Assembly: GCA_910578835.1 (NCBI GenBank)
Contig: CAJTSK010000012.1
Span: 3,118-67,117 of the forward strand
Direction of reading: 5' to 3'
Length of the DNA stretch: 64,000 nt
Source of the DNA: an uncultured Muribaculum sp.
GTDB taxonomy: Bacteria > Bacteroidota > Bacteroidia > Bacteroidales > Muribaculaceae
The position numbers were made by a program, and so were the translations under genes. The notes beneath the pieces were generated by a model, which searched no databases, was not told the origin of the DNA, and saw only the letters and a program-made list of their open reading frames with translations. Positions 10,078 through 18,454 of the stretch are shown here, in pieces; positions within the stretch are counted from its first letter, which is position 1; each line of letters begins with the position of its first letter.

Positions 10078-10107
10078 TGAAAGCAAAAAGCATATAACGA
10101 TACCTAT

Positions 10108-10992
10108 ATGGCACGTATTAACTTAAAAGGTATGGGGGTGGCGCTTGTCACACCATTCAAGCAAGACAAGTCAATTGACTTTGATGCGCTTGCCCGATTG
10201 TTGGAATATCAGATTAAGAATGGAGTTGATTATATGGTGGTACTCGGTACTACTGCAGAGACGGCTACTTTGTCGGCTGAGGAGAAACACGCGGTGCGTG
10301 ATTTCGTTGTCGAGAGGGTGGCAGGCAGAATCCCGCTTGTCATCGGTATAGGCGGAAACAATACTATGGCTCTTGTCGAAGAGTTGAAGAGTAGCGACCT
10401 GTCACCGTTTCAGGCTGTACTTTCAGTCGTGCCGTATTATAACAAACCCTCACAGGAGGGTATATACCAACACTATAAGGCGATAGCCGAGGCTTCGCCT
10501 ATTCCGGTTATATTGTATAATGTGCCGGGTCGTACAGGTGTAAATATGACTGCCGAGACCACCTTGCGCCTTGCTGCTGAATTTGACAATATTATTGGTG
10601 TCAAAGAGGCATCGGGCAATATTTCACAGATGGATGACATCATTAAGAATAAGCGTGATGATTTCATGGTGATTTCAGGTGATGACGGCATAACATTCCC
10701 GCTTATCACTCTTGGTGCTGTCGGGGTGATTTCGGTAATAGGAAATGCATTTCCAAAGGAGTTTTCCCGCATGGTGCGTCTCGCTCTTCAGGGCGATTAT
10801 GAGCGTGCGCTCTCAATACATCACCGCTTCACCGAATTGTTCAGTCTGCTCTTTGTCGATGGCAATCCGGCGGGCGTGAAATGTCTGCTTCATGCGATGG
10901 GTTTCATAGAAAATGAGCTGCGCCTGCCGCTTGTGCCTACACGCATCACGACATATGAAAAAATACGCCATGTGCTTGAACGCCTTGGTTAA
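10108..10992 (+). CDS. dapA: 4-hydroxy-tetrahydrodipicolinate synthase
   Basis: 294 residues, a TIM-barrel aldolase that condenses pyruvate with aspartate semialdehyde in lysine and meso-diaminopimelate synthesis. Visible sites are the pyruvate-binding GTTAET loop, the tyrosine in VVPYYNKPSQEGIYQHY, VPGRTGVN, the Schiff-base lysine in IIGVKEASGNI, and ISGDDG. The length is standard. It is transcribed alone, and the next strong hairpin lies 230 bases downstream. Confidence 0.97.
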   Translation: MARINLKGMGVALVTPFKQDKSIDFDALARLLEYQIKNGVDYMVVLGTTAETATLSAEEKHAVRDFVVERVAGRIPLVIGIGGNNTMALVEELKSSDLSPFQAVLSVVPYYNKPSQEGIYQHYKAIAEASPIPVILYNVPGRTGVNMTAETTLRLAAEFDNIIGVKEASGNISQMDDIIKNKRDDFMVISGDDGITFPLITLGAVGVISVIGNAFPKEFSRMVRLALQGDYERALSIHHRFTELFSLLFVDGNPAGVKCLLHAMGFIENELRLPLVPTRITTYEKIRHVLERLG

Positions 10993-11069
10993 AAATCAGC
11001 AAAATTTAACATAAAGGTCAAGTGTTATCATAAAATACAGACCGTAGATTGAAATTTTGTTTAAAATTC

Positions 11070-11100
11070 TTGCAAATATTAAATTTATTGATTATGTTTG
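11070..11100 (+). promoter_or_regulatory. Promoter in the dapA-recR gap
   Basis: TTG at 11070-11072, exactly 20 bases, then TATGTTTG at 11093-11100. It points toward the hairpin at 11225 and not directly to a gene. Confidence 0.6.
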
Positions 11101-11106
11101 CATATA

Positions 11107-11264
11107 TTAAAACTTAATGAAATACATTTTTTTGCACAATTCGCCTCGTAAACCTACATGAACATTAGCTATCATGCGAAAATCGCAATCTTATGAAAAA
11201 ACATTTTTGCTGTGAAGGATACAAAAACGATACAGGCACCCAAGTGGGTGCCTGTATCGTTTAA
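11107..11264 (+). ncRNA. Candidate small RNA between dapA and recR
   Basis: A consensus promoter and a strong hairpin bound a transcript of about 155 bases with no convincing gene. A 23-codon frame (ATG 11193 to TAA 11262-11264) runs through the hairpin, but it has no ribosome site and is probably chance. No match to a known RNA family is recognised. The 10993-11069 part of the gap is AT-rich with nothing else visible. Confidence 0.4.
11225..11262 (+). terminator. Long perfect hairpin before recR
   Basis: A 17-base perfect stem (11225-11241 with 11246-11262; core GGCACCC/GGGTGCC) has a 4-base loop. A run of A precedes it and TTTAATT follows. It could end both dapA readthrough and the proposed small RNA. 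Confidence 0.8.
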
Positions 11265-11302
11265 TTGTACCACTAATGGTTGTATTAAATAGCGTTAAGC
11301 TG

Positions 11303-11334
11303 TTTGTAAAGATGTGGCTTTTAGCTTATCTTTA
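11303..11334 (+). promoter_or_regulatory. recR promoter
   Basis: TTTG at 11303-11306, a 20-base spacer and TATCTTTA at 11327-11334. A start near 11341 lies just before the ATG at 11356 and rules out the upstream TTG at 11314 as a start. Confidence 0.7.
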
Positions 11335-11355
11335 CAATGGAATTTAATGTGGACT

Positions 11356-11988
11356 ATGGAACAGGAATATGCTTCTACTTTGCTCGAAAACGCAGTTAAT
11401 CAGCTTTCACGCCTTCCGGGTATAGGGCGTAAGACGGCATTGCGTCTTGCCCTGCACATATTGCGCCAGGAGGAGCGGATGGGTGTTGACCTCGGTGAGT
11501 CTATTGTGGCTCTTCGCAAGGGGATACGCTATTGCGTGAAATGTCATAATATATCGGAGGATGAAAAGTGTCCGATATGTTCCAATCCGTTACGCGATGC
11601 ATCGACTGTATGTGTGGTCGAAAGCGTGAAAGATGTATTGAGCATAGAGAATACGGGTCAATTCCGTGGTCTTTATCATGTGCTCGGCGGACTTATTTCG
11701 CCTATGGACGGGATTGGACCATCGCAACTTGAAATAGATTCACTTGTAAAGCGTGTCGAGGATGAAAAGGTGGATGAGGTGATTCTTGCGTTGAGTGCCA
11801 CGATGGAGGGTGAAACCACTAATTTTTATATTTATCGCAAACTCGGCACACTGCCTGTCAAGATTACTCAGCTGGCAAGGGGAGTATCGGTAGGCAACGA
11901 GATAGAATATACTGACGAGATTACTTTGGGGCGCTCGATTGTCAACCGTACGCTTTTCAGTGAGTCATTTAATAAGGATGTACAATGA
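11356..11988 (+). CDS. recR: Recombination protein RecR
   Basis: 210 residues. RecR works with RecF and RecO to load RecA at gaps during DNA repair. It shows the N-terminal helix-hairpin-helix LPGIGRKTALRLALHI, a four-cysteine zinc finger (CVKCHNISEDEKCPIC), a Toprim domain starting at VCVVES, and the C-terminal RGVSVGNEIEYTDEITLGRS. I chose the ATG at 11356 (MEQEYASTLLENAV) because the promoter sits just upstream. The length then fits the family norm of about 200. Its last four bases overlap the next gene. Confidence 0.95.
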   Translation: MEQEYASTLLENAVNQLSRLPGIGRKTALRLALHILRQEERMGVDLGESIVALRKGIRYCVKCHNISEDEKCPICSNPLRDASTVCVVESVKDVLSIENTGQFRGLYHVLGGLISPMDGIGPSQLEIDSLVKRVEDEKVDEVILALSATMEGETTNFYIYRKLGTLPVKITQLARGVSVGNEIEYTDEITLGRSIVNRTLFSESFNKDVQ

Positions 11989-12518
11989 AGGAATTGCTTG
12001 AAGATGATGAGATACGCTTGCGTGCGCTTGAGCCGGAGGATTTGCCCCTGCTTTATAAATGGGAAAATGACACTTCATTATGGAGTGCCGGAAGTGGTAT
12101 TGCTCCTTTTTCCCGAAAGATACTGTGGGATTATATAGAAAATTACTCTCCCGATATATATGCCGCCCGTCAATTGCGCCTTATGATTGAGGTGAAGGCT
12201 ACCGGGGAGGCTGTGGGCACGGTTGACCTATATGATTTTGACCCTCACAACAAGCGTGCCGGGATAGGGCTGCTGGTAGATTCACTTCATGCAGGGAAGG
12301 GGTATGGCTCGCGTGCGCTGGCGCTTATGGTGGTGTATGCACGTAAGTTTATAGGTATGCATCAACTTTGGGCTATAGTGGCTGTTGACAATGCCCCGAG
12401 TCTCGCCACATTCCGTAAATGCGGGTTCAAGATTTGCGGGAGGCTGCGCTCATGGTTGCGCCGTGAATCCTCTTATGTCGATGCTTACTCGCTTCAGCAC
12501 TTGGTTGATGAGTCGTGA
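11985..12518 (+). CDS. GNAT-family N-acetyltransferase
   Basis: 177 residues of the RimJ/RimL/SpeG-like branch. It opens with IRLRALEPEDLPLLYKWEND, has the acetyl-CoA loop HAGKGYGSRAL, and ends with the typical LATFRKCGFKICGRLRS. The substrate (protein, antibiotic or polyamine) cannot be told. It overlaps recR by ATGA, so the two are translationally coupled. The 3' end overlaps the converging helicase pseudogene by 25 bases. Confidence 0.88.
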   Translation: MKELLEDDEIRLRALEPEDLPLLYKWENDTSLWSAGSGIAPFSRKILWDYIENYSPDIYAARQLRLMIEVKATGEAVGTVDLYDFDPHNKRAGIGLLVDSLHAGKGYGSRALALMVVYARKFIGMHQLWAIVAVDNAPSLATFRKCGFKICGRLRSWLRRESSYVDAYSLQHLVDES

Positions 12519-13888
12519 CGGCTTATTGTGACGAAGTCGGGAAAAGACTCAGCTGCGGAAAGCAGTGTTTGGCTGACATGGTTATCTTTTCCTGACAACA
12601 CTATTACGAGAGTATCGATGGCGCGGGTAAGCGGCATCATCATTTTTATCACCTTATCATTTTTTGACATCATCTCTTCATAATATGCGTCAAGCCCGAG
12701 GCATACTACTGTCCAGCCTTCTATGCCGCGACACGATTGATAGTGGTAAAGGCGCGGCTGGTTGTCGGCAGGTGGTTTTTTGCGGTTTTCAGTTATGCGC
12801 CCGTCATAAATATTGTTGATAATGTCTGATAGGTATTGATTGTGTTGGCTTCCTGTAAGCAGAAGCATATCGTAGTCGTCACATCCATGTTTCCGTTGCT
12901 GTCGCAGTAAATCGTCATGTATATCCCTGTCATACCGGTCAAGCAGCAGTACCTTGCCTCCGGGGAAGGCTTTGCTGCAATCGACATGCCAGTCACATTT
13001 TAGTATTGCTGCGACTTCATTGACAAATAATGCGACATTTGAGAACATGCGTCGGCACGATTTGACATTTATGGTATGTATATTCTCCCAAGTCCCGATA
13101 TTGCTTTTTCTCATAGGCTGGTCGATTCCTACTGCAGCAAGCATTTCTGATGCAGGATATAGAGAAAAGATAATTTCGCGTTCGATATTGCTGATGTCTT
13201 GTGCTTCATCTATGATGAAATGGGTAGGAGTAGGGGATATAAGTGAGTCTGCTTCATCGGAAATGACTATTTCATGAAGTCGCGAGAGTGCATCGTAGTA
13301 TTCGGCTTCGTAGTCGGAAGATGAGTCAGGACGGATAGGCGAGGAGATAATATGGTGGCGCTGCATGAGCGACTGGAAAAATGAATCGATGGTTTTGAAG
13401 TTGTCATCGGTAAGACTGCCGGATGAGAAATAACTTGTAAGTCGTTTTATGTCAGCGAGTAACGAGTGGTTATAGGTAAGAAACAGCACTTCATTGTCAG
13501 GGTCGTTGGCTATATTTATCGCCTCTTTTATGAGTAGAAGTGTCTTGCCTGTGCCTGCACGACCCTTTATTGCCGTGTCGCAATTTTGTGGCGTGATACA
13601 ATTTAGGTATGGGTCGAGACTTTCTGAACAGAGTAGTTCAAATTTACTCCGTAATATCGCAGGTGCTGTGGTGAGGTGAAAAGCATGTAGAAGCCTGTCG
13701 CGTGTATTGCTGTCTGATTTCAACGGGTCATGCATGTCGCGTGGCAGAAACCGTGTAGCAACGATATCGAGCAATTGCTCAAAATTAAATGACGCACACA
13801 ATGTGTTTTCATTCCTCCGGCATTGTAATGCCCTGAGTGATTCATCATCGATGGAGCGGAAAAATATTGCCGGAACGACAAAATCACA

Positions 13889-13896
13889 TTCTATCC
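13889..13896. repeat. Target site duplication, left copy
   Basis: TTCTATCC immediately outside the left end of the IS. It is identical to 15362-15369. Eight bases is the duplication size known for ISL3-family elements. Confidence 0.95.
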
Positions 13897-13946
13897 GGGT
13901 CAGCGGATTTTTCCGGTGGGCGGAGGGGGATGTCGGAGTATAGTGT

Positions 13947-13954
13947 TATCTTTG
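13947..13954 (+). promoter_or_regulatory. -7 box of the IS
   Basis: TATCTTTG lies just inside the left inverted repeat, 7 bases before the ATG of the first IS gene. The transcript would start at or next to the start codon and be nearly leaderless. No TTG is seen 20 bases upstream. Confidence 0.5.
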
Positions 13955-13960
13955 CAAAAT

Positions 13961-14311
13961 ATGAAACCAGATCAGTTACTCAGAGCCATATTGCCCGATG
14001 TGTTGATAGACAACTTCGATATCGATCGATTTGAAAAAAGCGATACCCGCTTCGACATATGGCTTGATGAGAAGAAAGAGCAACTTCGCGAAGACAAGTA
14101 CAATAATGACATAATCTCCTACGGATTCGGCGATTACCGCACCATACAGGATTATCCGATACGTGGGCGCGCCACATACCTGCATGTGCGGAAGCGCAAG
14201 TGGCTTGACAAAGCTACCGGCGAGATATTCAGCTATGAGTGGGACATCTCCGAGTTCGACGGCACGCGGCTTAACGCCGAGTTTGTCGCTTTTTTAAAAG
14301 AGGGAGATTGA
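13961..14311 (+). CDS. IS accessory protein, ISAon1-type transposase N-terminal region
   Basis: 116 residues (MKPDQLLRAILPDVLI...). It matches the small first protein that precedes the transposase in this IS group, probably a DNA-end-binding region (IHDYP-like segment seen as IQDYPIRGRATYLHVRKR). The ATG at 13961 is chosen over the upstream in-frame GTG because the -7 box is only 7 bases away. The next gene begins 10 bases later in the +1 frame. It has a T TTA AAA run near its end, but a -1 slip there meets a stop. Confidence 0.75.
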   Translation: MKPDQLLRAILPDVLIDNFDIDRFEKSDTRFDIWLDEKKEQLREDKYNNDIISYGFGDYRTIQDYPIRGRATYLHVRKRKWLDKATGEIFSYEWDISEFDGTRLNAEFVAFLKEGD

Positions 14312-14321
14312 AAGCACTCCC

Positions 14322-15326
14322 GTGAGCATATCCACTCTTGCCGCCCGCAACGGGCTTAACGGTCAGACACTGCGCAAGCAATACAAGGAAATAATCAGCG
14401 ATTACCGGATATGGAATCAGCTTGACCATGCCGATGAGTACATACTGTATCCTGAAAATTTCGGCGAGGACATGAGTCTTGATGAGACGTGTCTGAGCAA
14501 TGGCGATGTCTACACCATACTGACCAACAAAGCCGCGCATGGCGGCAAAGGGGCTCTTGCGGCGATGGTTCGCGGCGTGGCAAGTGACACGGTGTCGGCA
14601 ATACTGCGGAAAGTACCTTTGAAACAGCGCCTTAAGGTAAAAACTGTCACTACAGACCTTTCTTCTGCCATGATGCTTACTGTCAGAAACGTGTTTCCCG
14701 GCGCATCGCTTGTCAATGACCGGTTCCATGTCCAGCAGCTCATTTCCGAAGCCGTTGACCAGCTGAGGATACGACACCGTTGGGAAATCCTTGATGCCGA
14801 GAACAATGCGATCAGGGAGCATCGCCGGAAGAGAAAGGATGCAAAGTCAAAAGAGGAACGCGAACGAATCGGACAATGGGAACCCGAGAGGATGGAAAAC
14901 GGCGAGACCATGCCGCAGATCATGGCTCGCAGCCGACACATCATCCTCAAACACAAATCAAAATGGAACGAACAGCAGAAAATACGCGCCCGGATATTGT
15001 TCAGGATGTTCCCCGATCTTGAAAAGGCATACGGGCTGTTCCTGAAGCTTGTTGACATATTCAACGAGAAGACTTCTGCCGGAGTCGCCAGACTGAACCT
15101 CGCCAGATGGTACAACGAAGTGGAGGGGTTTGGGAATAATGAATTCAACAAGGTCCTTGAGACTTTTGAGAACCACAACACCACAATAATCAACTATTTC
15201 GAACGAAGGCTCACCAATGCCTCGGCGGAATCCTTCAATGCCAAGATAAAAGCGTTCAGAACCCAGTTCCGTGGAGTCGGAGACATCAAATTCTTTATGT
15301 TCAGACTGGCAACACTATACTCTTGA
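14322..15326 (+). CDS. ISL3-family DDE transposase
   Basis: 334 residues that cut and join the IS ends. The RNase H-like triad is visible: Asp in TVTTDLSSAM, Asp in LVNDRFHVQQL, and Glu in NASAESFNAKIKAFR close to the C-terminus. The start is probably the GTG at 14322 (MSISTLAARNGLNG), a helix-turn-helix-like opening. The gene is intact and stops 35 bases from the right end of the IS, so the element may still be active. Confidence 0.88.
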   Translation: MSISTLAARNGLNGQTLRKQYKEIISDYRIWNQLDHADEYILYPENFGEDMSLDETCLSNGDVYTILTNKAAHGGKGALAAMVRGVASDTVSAILRKVPLKQRLKVKTVTTDLSSAMMLTVRNVFPGASLVNDRFHVQQLISEAVDQLRIRHRWEILDAENNAIREHRRKRKDAKSKEERERIGQWEPERMENGETMPQIMARSRHIILKHKSKWNEQQKIRARILFRMFPDLEKAYGLFLKLVDIFNEKTSAGVARLNLARWYNEVEGFGNNEFNKVLETFENHNTTIINYFERRLTNASAESFNAKIKAFRTQFRGVGDIKFFMFRLATLYS

Positions 15327-15361
15327 CATCCCCTCCGCCCACCGGAAAAATCCGCTGACCC

Positions 15362-15369
15362 TTCTATCC
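15362..15369. repeat. Target site duplication, right copy
   Basis: TTCTATCC directly after the right inverted repeat, identical to 13889-13896. Confidence 0.95.
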
Positions 15370-15820
15370 CTGAGCCGTTTAGATGCTTTTTAAGTGAAAG
15401 TGCTTCTGACAGCGCCTGTCGCGTGACATCCTTCATGCCGTCGGAGTATGTGACAAGGTAGTGGTGTCCGGCGTCGACGCTGACATATTCTATCGGGTGA
15501 GATTTTACCTCGACAATCATTGCGAATGAATCGATGTGGTAATCATCTTGCAGCGTCAAGCCATGAAATCCTCCAAATATCGCGATGTCAATGTCGTTGC
15601 GTATCTGGTCAAAAGTGTAGATTGATGGGACTATGAGTAAAAATCCGCTTACATCGTCATGTCGCGCAAAGTAGTCGCGGGCAATATCTTCGATATGTCT
15701 CGCGGCAATCGACTCCGGCGTGTTAAGCCAATATGTTGACAGATTAGTGATTTCGACCATAAGCGTGGCTTGGGGCAGTTGCTCTCTAAACGCCAGTCAT
15801 TGCCTGATTGTTCAGGCATA

Positions 15821-15846
15821 AAAAAACCGGCACTGGAGAGTGCCGG
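15821..15846 (-). terminator. Terminator at the end of the polysaccharide/rhamnose operon
   Basis: Read on the - strand, CCGGCACT pairs with AGTGCCGG around a CTCC loop and is followed by six or more T. It lies 28 bases past the rfbB stop and insulates the split helicase gene. Confidence 0.9.
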
Positions 15847-15874
15847 CTCTTTTATAATTTGAGGAAGTGGTGGA

Positions 15875-17008
15875 TTAGCGATTTTTGTACATGTCGTCGT
15901 AGTAGCGTTCGTAATCGCCGGAGGTGATATTGTCCATCCATTCCTGATTGTCGAGATACCAGCGCACGGTTTTTTCGATGCCTTCTTCAAACTGCAGGCT
16001 CGGTTCCCAGCCAAGTTCTCGCTGTAGCTTGCGCGAGTCGATGGCGTAGCGCATGTCATGACCGAGGCGGTCGGTGACATAGGTAATCAGCTCGTCACTG
16101 TAGCCTTCGGGATTTCCGAGGAGACGGTCGACTGTGCGTATGACTACCTTGATGATGTCAATGTTTTTCCATTCGTTGAAGCCGCCGATGTTGTAGGTCT
16201 CGGCGATTTTGCCGTTGTGGAATATGGTGTCGATGGCGCGGGCATGGTCAACTACATAGAGCCAGTCGCGCACATTTTCGCCCTTTCCGTAGACGGGTAG
16301 GGGCTTGCGGTGACGGATATTGTTGATGAAGAGAGGAATAAGCTTTTCGGGGAACTGGTAAGGTCCATAGTTGTTGGAGCAGTTGGTCACAACGGTCGGC
16401 ATTCCGTAGGTGTCGTGGTAAGCGCGCACAAAATGGTCGGATGACGCCTTTGATGCGGAATACGGGCTATGGGGGTTATATTTGGTGGTCTCAAGGAAAA
16501 ACTCTGTGCCGTAGGCGTGATGGTGTTCCGATGAGGCGGCTGTGGTGAATGGCGACTCGATGCCTTCCGGATTGGTCAGTTCAAGCGCGCCATACACTTC
16601 ATCGGTAGAAATGTGGTAGAAGAGCTTGCCTTCGTATTTTTCGGGAAGTGATTCCCAGTATTCCTTTGCTGCCTGCAGAAGGGCGAGCGTTCCCATCACA
16701 TTGGTGCGGGCGAAGGTGAACGGGTCTTTGATTGACCGGTCGACATGGCTCTCGGCGGCGAGGTGGATGATACCGTTTATTTCATATTCATTGATTATGC
16801 GGCGCATCTCTTCCAGGTCGGCGATGTCGGCCTTTACAAAGGTGTAGTTGGGCTTATCCTCGATATCTTTTAGATTGGCGAGGTTTCCGGCATAGGTGAG
16901 CTTGTCGAGATTGACAATGTGATACTCGGGATATTTGTTTACAAACAGGCGCACTACGTGTGAGCCTATGAATCCGGCACCGCCGGTAATCAGTATGTTA
17001 CGTTTCAT
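15875..17008 (-). CDS. rfbB: dTDP-glucose 4,6-dehydratase
   Basis: 377 residues of the extended short-chain dehydrogenase family, second step of dTDP-L-rhamnose synthesis. The NAD-binding GGAGFIGSHVVRLF is at the N-terminus. The catalytic Thr-Asp-Glu is in HISTDEVYG, and YxxxK is YSASKASSDHFVRAYHDTYG. VTNCSNNYGPYQFPEKLIP and RDWLYVVDHARAI are also typical. It is the last gene of the long - strand locus, 19 bases after rfbD, and the gap carries AGTTTTC-type repeats. Confidence 0.96.
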   Translation of the reverse strand: MKRNILITGGAGFIGSHVVRLFVNKYPEYHIVNLDKLTYAGNLANLKDIEDKPNYTFVKADIADLEEMRRIINEYEINGIIHLAAESHVDRSIKDPFTFARTNVMGTLALLQAAKEYWESLPEKYEGKLFYHISTDEVYGALELTNPEGIESPFTTAASSEHHHAYGTEFFLETTKYNPHSPYSASKASSDHFVRAYHDTYGMPTVVTNCSNNYGPYQFPEKLIPLFINNIRHRKPLPVYGKGENVRDWLYVVDHARAIDTIFHNGKIAETYNIGGFNEWKNIDIIKVVIRTVDRLLGNPEGYSDELITYVTDRLGHDMRYAIDSRKLQRELGWEPSLQFEEGIEKTVRWYLDNQEWMDNITSGDYERYYDDMYKNR

Positions 17009-17009
17009 T

Positions 17010-17045
17010 TTGTGGAGTTTTCAGTTTTTAGTTTTCTGTTGTCAG
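17010..17045. repeat. AGTTTTC-type repeat array, rfbB-rfbD junction
   Basis: Imperfect repeats of AGTTTTC/AGTTNTC (GAGTTTTCAGTTTTTAG, then TTTTCTGTTGTCAGG). They fill the gap and supply the stop codon and last residues of rfbD. The same repeat type occurs at 19038, 19519 and 34398. Confidence 0.6.
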
Positions 17046-17897
17046 GTTGGTTATGCATTGGCGGAGAGAGTCGGTCCAGTATGGCACTTTCATTCCGAAT
17101 GTTTCTTTGAATTTTGTCTTGTCAAGCACGGAGTAGGAGGGACGTACTACCTTAGAGGGGAATTCATCGGAGTGGCAGGGTTGGATGTCGCAGCCGGTGT
17201 TTCCGGCATATTCCGCAATCATCTTGGTGAAGTCATACCATGAGCATACGCCTTCGTTGGAGTAATGGTAGACACCTTCTTTTCCGGCAAACGCGCGACT
17301 TTCAATGATGTCGAAGAGCGCCTGGGCAAGGTCGCGGGCATAGGTGGGGGTGCCTGTCTGGTCAAACACCACATTGAGCTGAGGCTTGGTGGCTGTGAGG
17401 TTGAGCATGGTCTTGACAAAGTTTTTGCCATACTCGGAATAAAGCCATGCCGTGCGGAATATGAGTGCCTTGACACCAGTCTCGGCTATCGCCTGCTCGC
17501 CATGGAGCTTTGTAAGCCCGTAGACACCGGTCGGGGTGCCTTTCTGGTCTTCCCGGCAAGGGACATTGTAAGGCTCTTTGCCAAATACGTAGTCGGTGGA
17601 GACGTGGATGAGGGTAGCGTCGTTTTCCTTTGCCGCTTCGGCGAGGTTGCGTACGGCAGTGGCGTTGAGAAGTTCGGCAAAGTCAGCGTCATCCTCAGCT
17701 TTGTCTACGTTGGTGTATGCCGCGCAGTTTACGATGACATTTACGGAGTGTTCGCGCGCCATTTTTTTTACGGCGTCTGCATCGGTGATGTCAAGCTCTG
17801 CGACATCGGTAAATATGTATCTGTCGGTGGAGCCTGCCGAGATGTCGCGCAGACAGCTGCCAAGCTGTCCGTTGGCTCCGGTCACTAATATGTTCAT
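17028..17897 (-). CDS. rfbD: dTDP-4-dehydrorhamnose reductase
   Basis: 289 residues, last step to dTDP-L-rhamnose, NADPH-dependent. It opens with ILVTGANGQLGSCL and has VNCAAYTNVDKAE, HVSTDYVFGK, the catalytic Tyr-Lys pair in GVYGLTKLHGEQAI, and FRTAWLYSEYGKNFV. The last residues (LTTEN) are encoded by the AGTTTTC-type repeat at the gene end. It lies downstream of the toxin gene, whose stop is 11 bases away, so transcription from the toxin-antitoxin promoter would run into rfbD. Confidence 0.95.
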   Translation of the reverse strand: MNILVTGANGQLGSCLRDISAGSTDRYIFTDVAELDITDADAVKKMAREHSVNVIVNCAAYTNVDKAEDDADFAELLNATAVRNLAEAAKENDATLIHVSTDYVFGKEPYNVPCREDQKGTPTGVYGLTKLHGEQAIAETGVKALIFRTAWLYSEYGKNFVKTMLNLTATKPQLNVVFDQTGTPTYARDLAQALFDIIESRAFAGKEGVYHYSNEGVCSWYDFTKMIAEYAGNTGCDIQPCHSDEFPSKVVRPSYSVLDKTKFKETFGMKVPYWTDSLRQCITNLTTEN

Positions 17898-17908
17898 AGA
17901 AAGGTTTT

Positions 17909-18187
17909 TTATCCAAATAAATCGCTGTGAGAGCCGGTGTTGATCATGACCAAAACAAGTTTAGTGTCATCCTGCTGCCAAATCAGCAACCAATCAGGCT
18001 GAAGGTGACATTCCCATAATCCATTATATTTGCCTGAAAGCTTGTGTGGCCTATATTTAGAGGGTAGAGAGCCTTCAGATGCGAGAATTTTTACAACAGT
18101 TTCAAAAAGCTCGTATTTAAGTCCTCGTTTGATACACCGCTTCAATGCTTTGGTGAATGACGTCGGCGTTTCAATCCTATATTTCAC
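17909..18187 (-). CDS. YafQ-type mRNA interferase toxin
   Basis: A 92-residue RelE-superfamily endoribonuclease, expected to cut mRNA on the ribosome. The core HKLSGKYNGLWECHLQPDWLLIW and the C-terminal TGSHSDLFG with the catalytic histidine match YafQ, which is also 92 residues. I chose the GTG at 18187 (MKYRIETPT), which overlaps the antitoxin end by 11 bases. A longer frame to 18238 would cover much more of the antitoxin gene. It sits between rfbC and rfbD with its antitoxin. Confidence 0.85.
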   Translation of the reverse strand: MKYRIETPTSFTKALKRCIKRGLKYELFETVVKILASEGSLPSKYRPHKLSGKYNGLWECHLQPDWLLIWQQDDTKLVLVMINTGSHSDLFG

Positions 18188-18389
18188 GACGGAGATGGTT
18201 AAAGAAATCGTCAACTGACTCATATCTGAGAACTTCACCTCTGCTTACTTCCTCAAGGGCATCGTCAAGCGTGTAGGATTCATCCTCATCAAAAGAGACA
18301 CCTTTAAAATTGCCCATTACTTTTAAAAGAGCCTGTTTTAATGCTGATTTGACAGAAGCATCCTCTATGTTTATTACGAGCTGGGTCAT
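18177..18389 (-). CDS. Antitoxin of the YafQ-type pair
   Basis: A 70-residue acidic protein (MTQLVINIEDASVKSALKQA...VDDFFNHLRREI). The start is short beta then helix, the middle is acidic, and the end is helical and likely binds the toxin. It is recognised by its position, size and overlap with the toxin rather than by a clear family match. The ATG at 18389 is used because a TTG further up (18416) lies inside the -7 box. The gene has its own promoter 25-55 bases upstream. Confidence 0.75.
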   Translation of the reverse strand: MTQLVINIEDASVKSALKQALLKVMGNFKGVSFDEDESYTLDDALEEVSRGEVLRYESVDDFFNHLRREI

Positions 18390-18413
18390 GTCTTCAAGAA
18401 TTTGTTTACAAGA

Positions 18414-18444
18414 CAAATATACGACTTATTCAGTAGTTAAACAA
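18414..18444 (-). promoter_or_regulatory. Promoter of the YafQ-type toxin-antitoxin pair
   Basis: On the - strand: TTG (18444-18442), 20 bases, then TATATTTG (18421-18414). The start is expected near 18407, leaving a leader of about 18 bases. Confidence 0.8.
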
Positions 18445-18454
18445 TTATTACCTG

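Larger units (their letters stand above)
13897..15361 (+). mobile_element. Complete ISL3-type insertion sequence (ISAon1-like)
   Basis: 1465 bases, bounded by long inverted repeats that begin GGGTCAGCGG at each end. They stay nearly identical for about 48 bases, differing only near GATGTC. The ends are flanked by the 8-base duplication TTCTATCC. It holds two genes on the + strand, an N-terminal-type protein and a DDE transposase. The family call rests on the transposase motifs and the 8-base duplication. The subgroup name is from memory and less sure. Confidence 0.92.
12494..15760 (-). pseudogene. NERD-nuclease / UvrD-like helicase gene split by an IS
   Basis: The 5' part (15760-15362) encodes about 133 residues with a nuclease-related domain: DIDIAIFGG, then VEVKSHP (PD-(D/E)xK type) and ALSEALSLKKHL. 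The 3' part (13896-12494) has superfamily 1 helicase motifs: GRAGTGKT, FIIDEAQD, VGIDQPM, INVKSCRRMF, SCRGIEGW and PLTRAIDTLV. Deleting the IS and one copy of the 8-base duplication joins them in frame as 597 residues with no stop, so the break is recent. As it stands the 3' part could only start at the TTG at 13801. NERD-helicase proteins are found in DNA repair and phage defence, and a defence role here is inference. Confidence 0.85.

Noticed and set aside
11193..11264. 23-codon frame running through the hairpin before recR
   Set aside because: It has no ribosome site, and the hairpin itself explains the sequence.
14293..14299. T TTA AAA slippery heptamer near the end of the first IS gene
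   Set aside because: A -1 slip leads to a stop at 14323-14325 and the transposase lies in the +1 frame, so programmed -1 fusion does not work.
14510..15193. Long open frame antisense to the transposase
   Set aside because: It mirrors the codon pattern of the intact DDE transposase on the + strand and has no family look.
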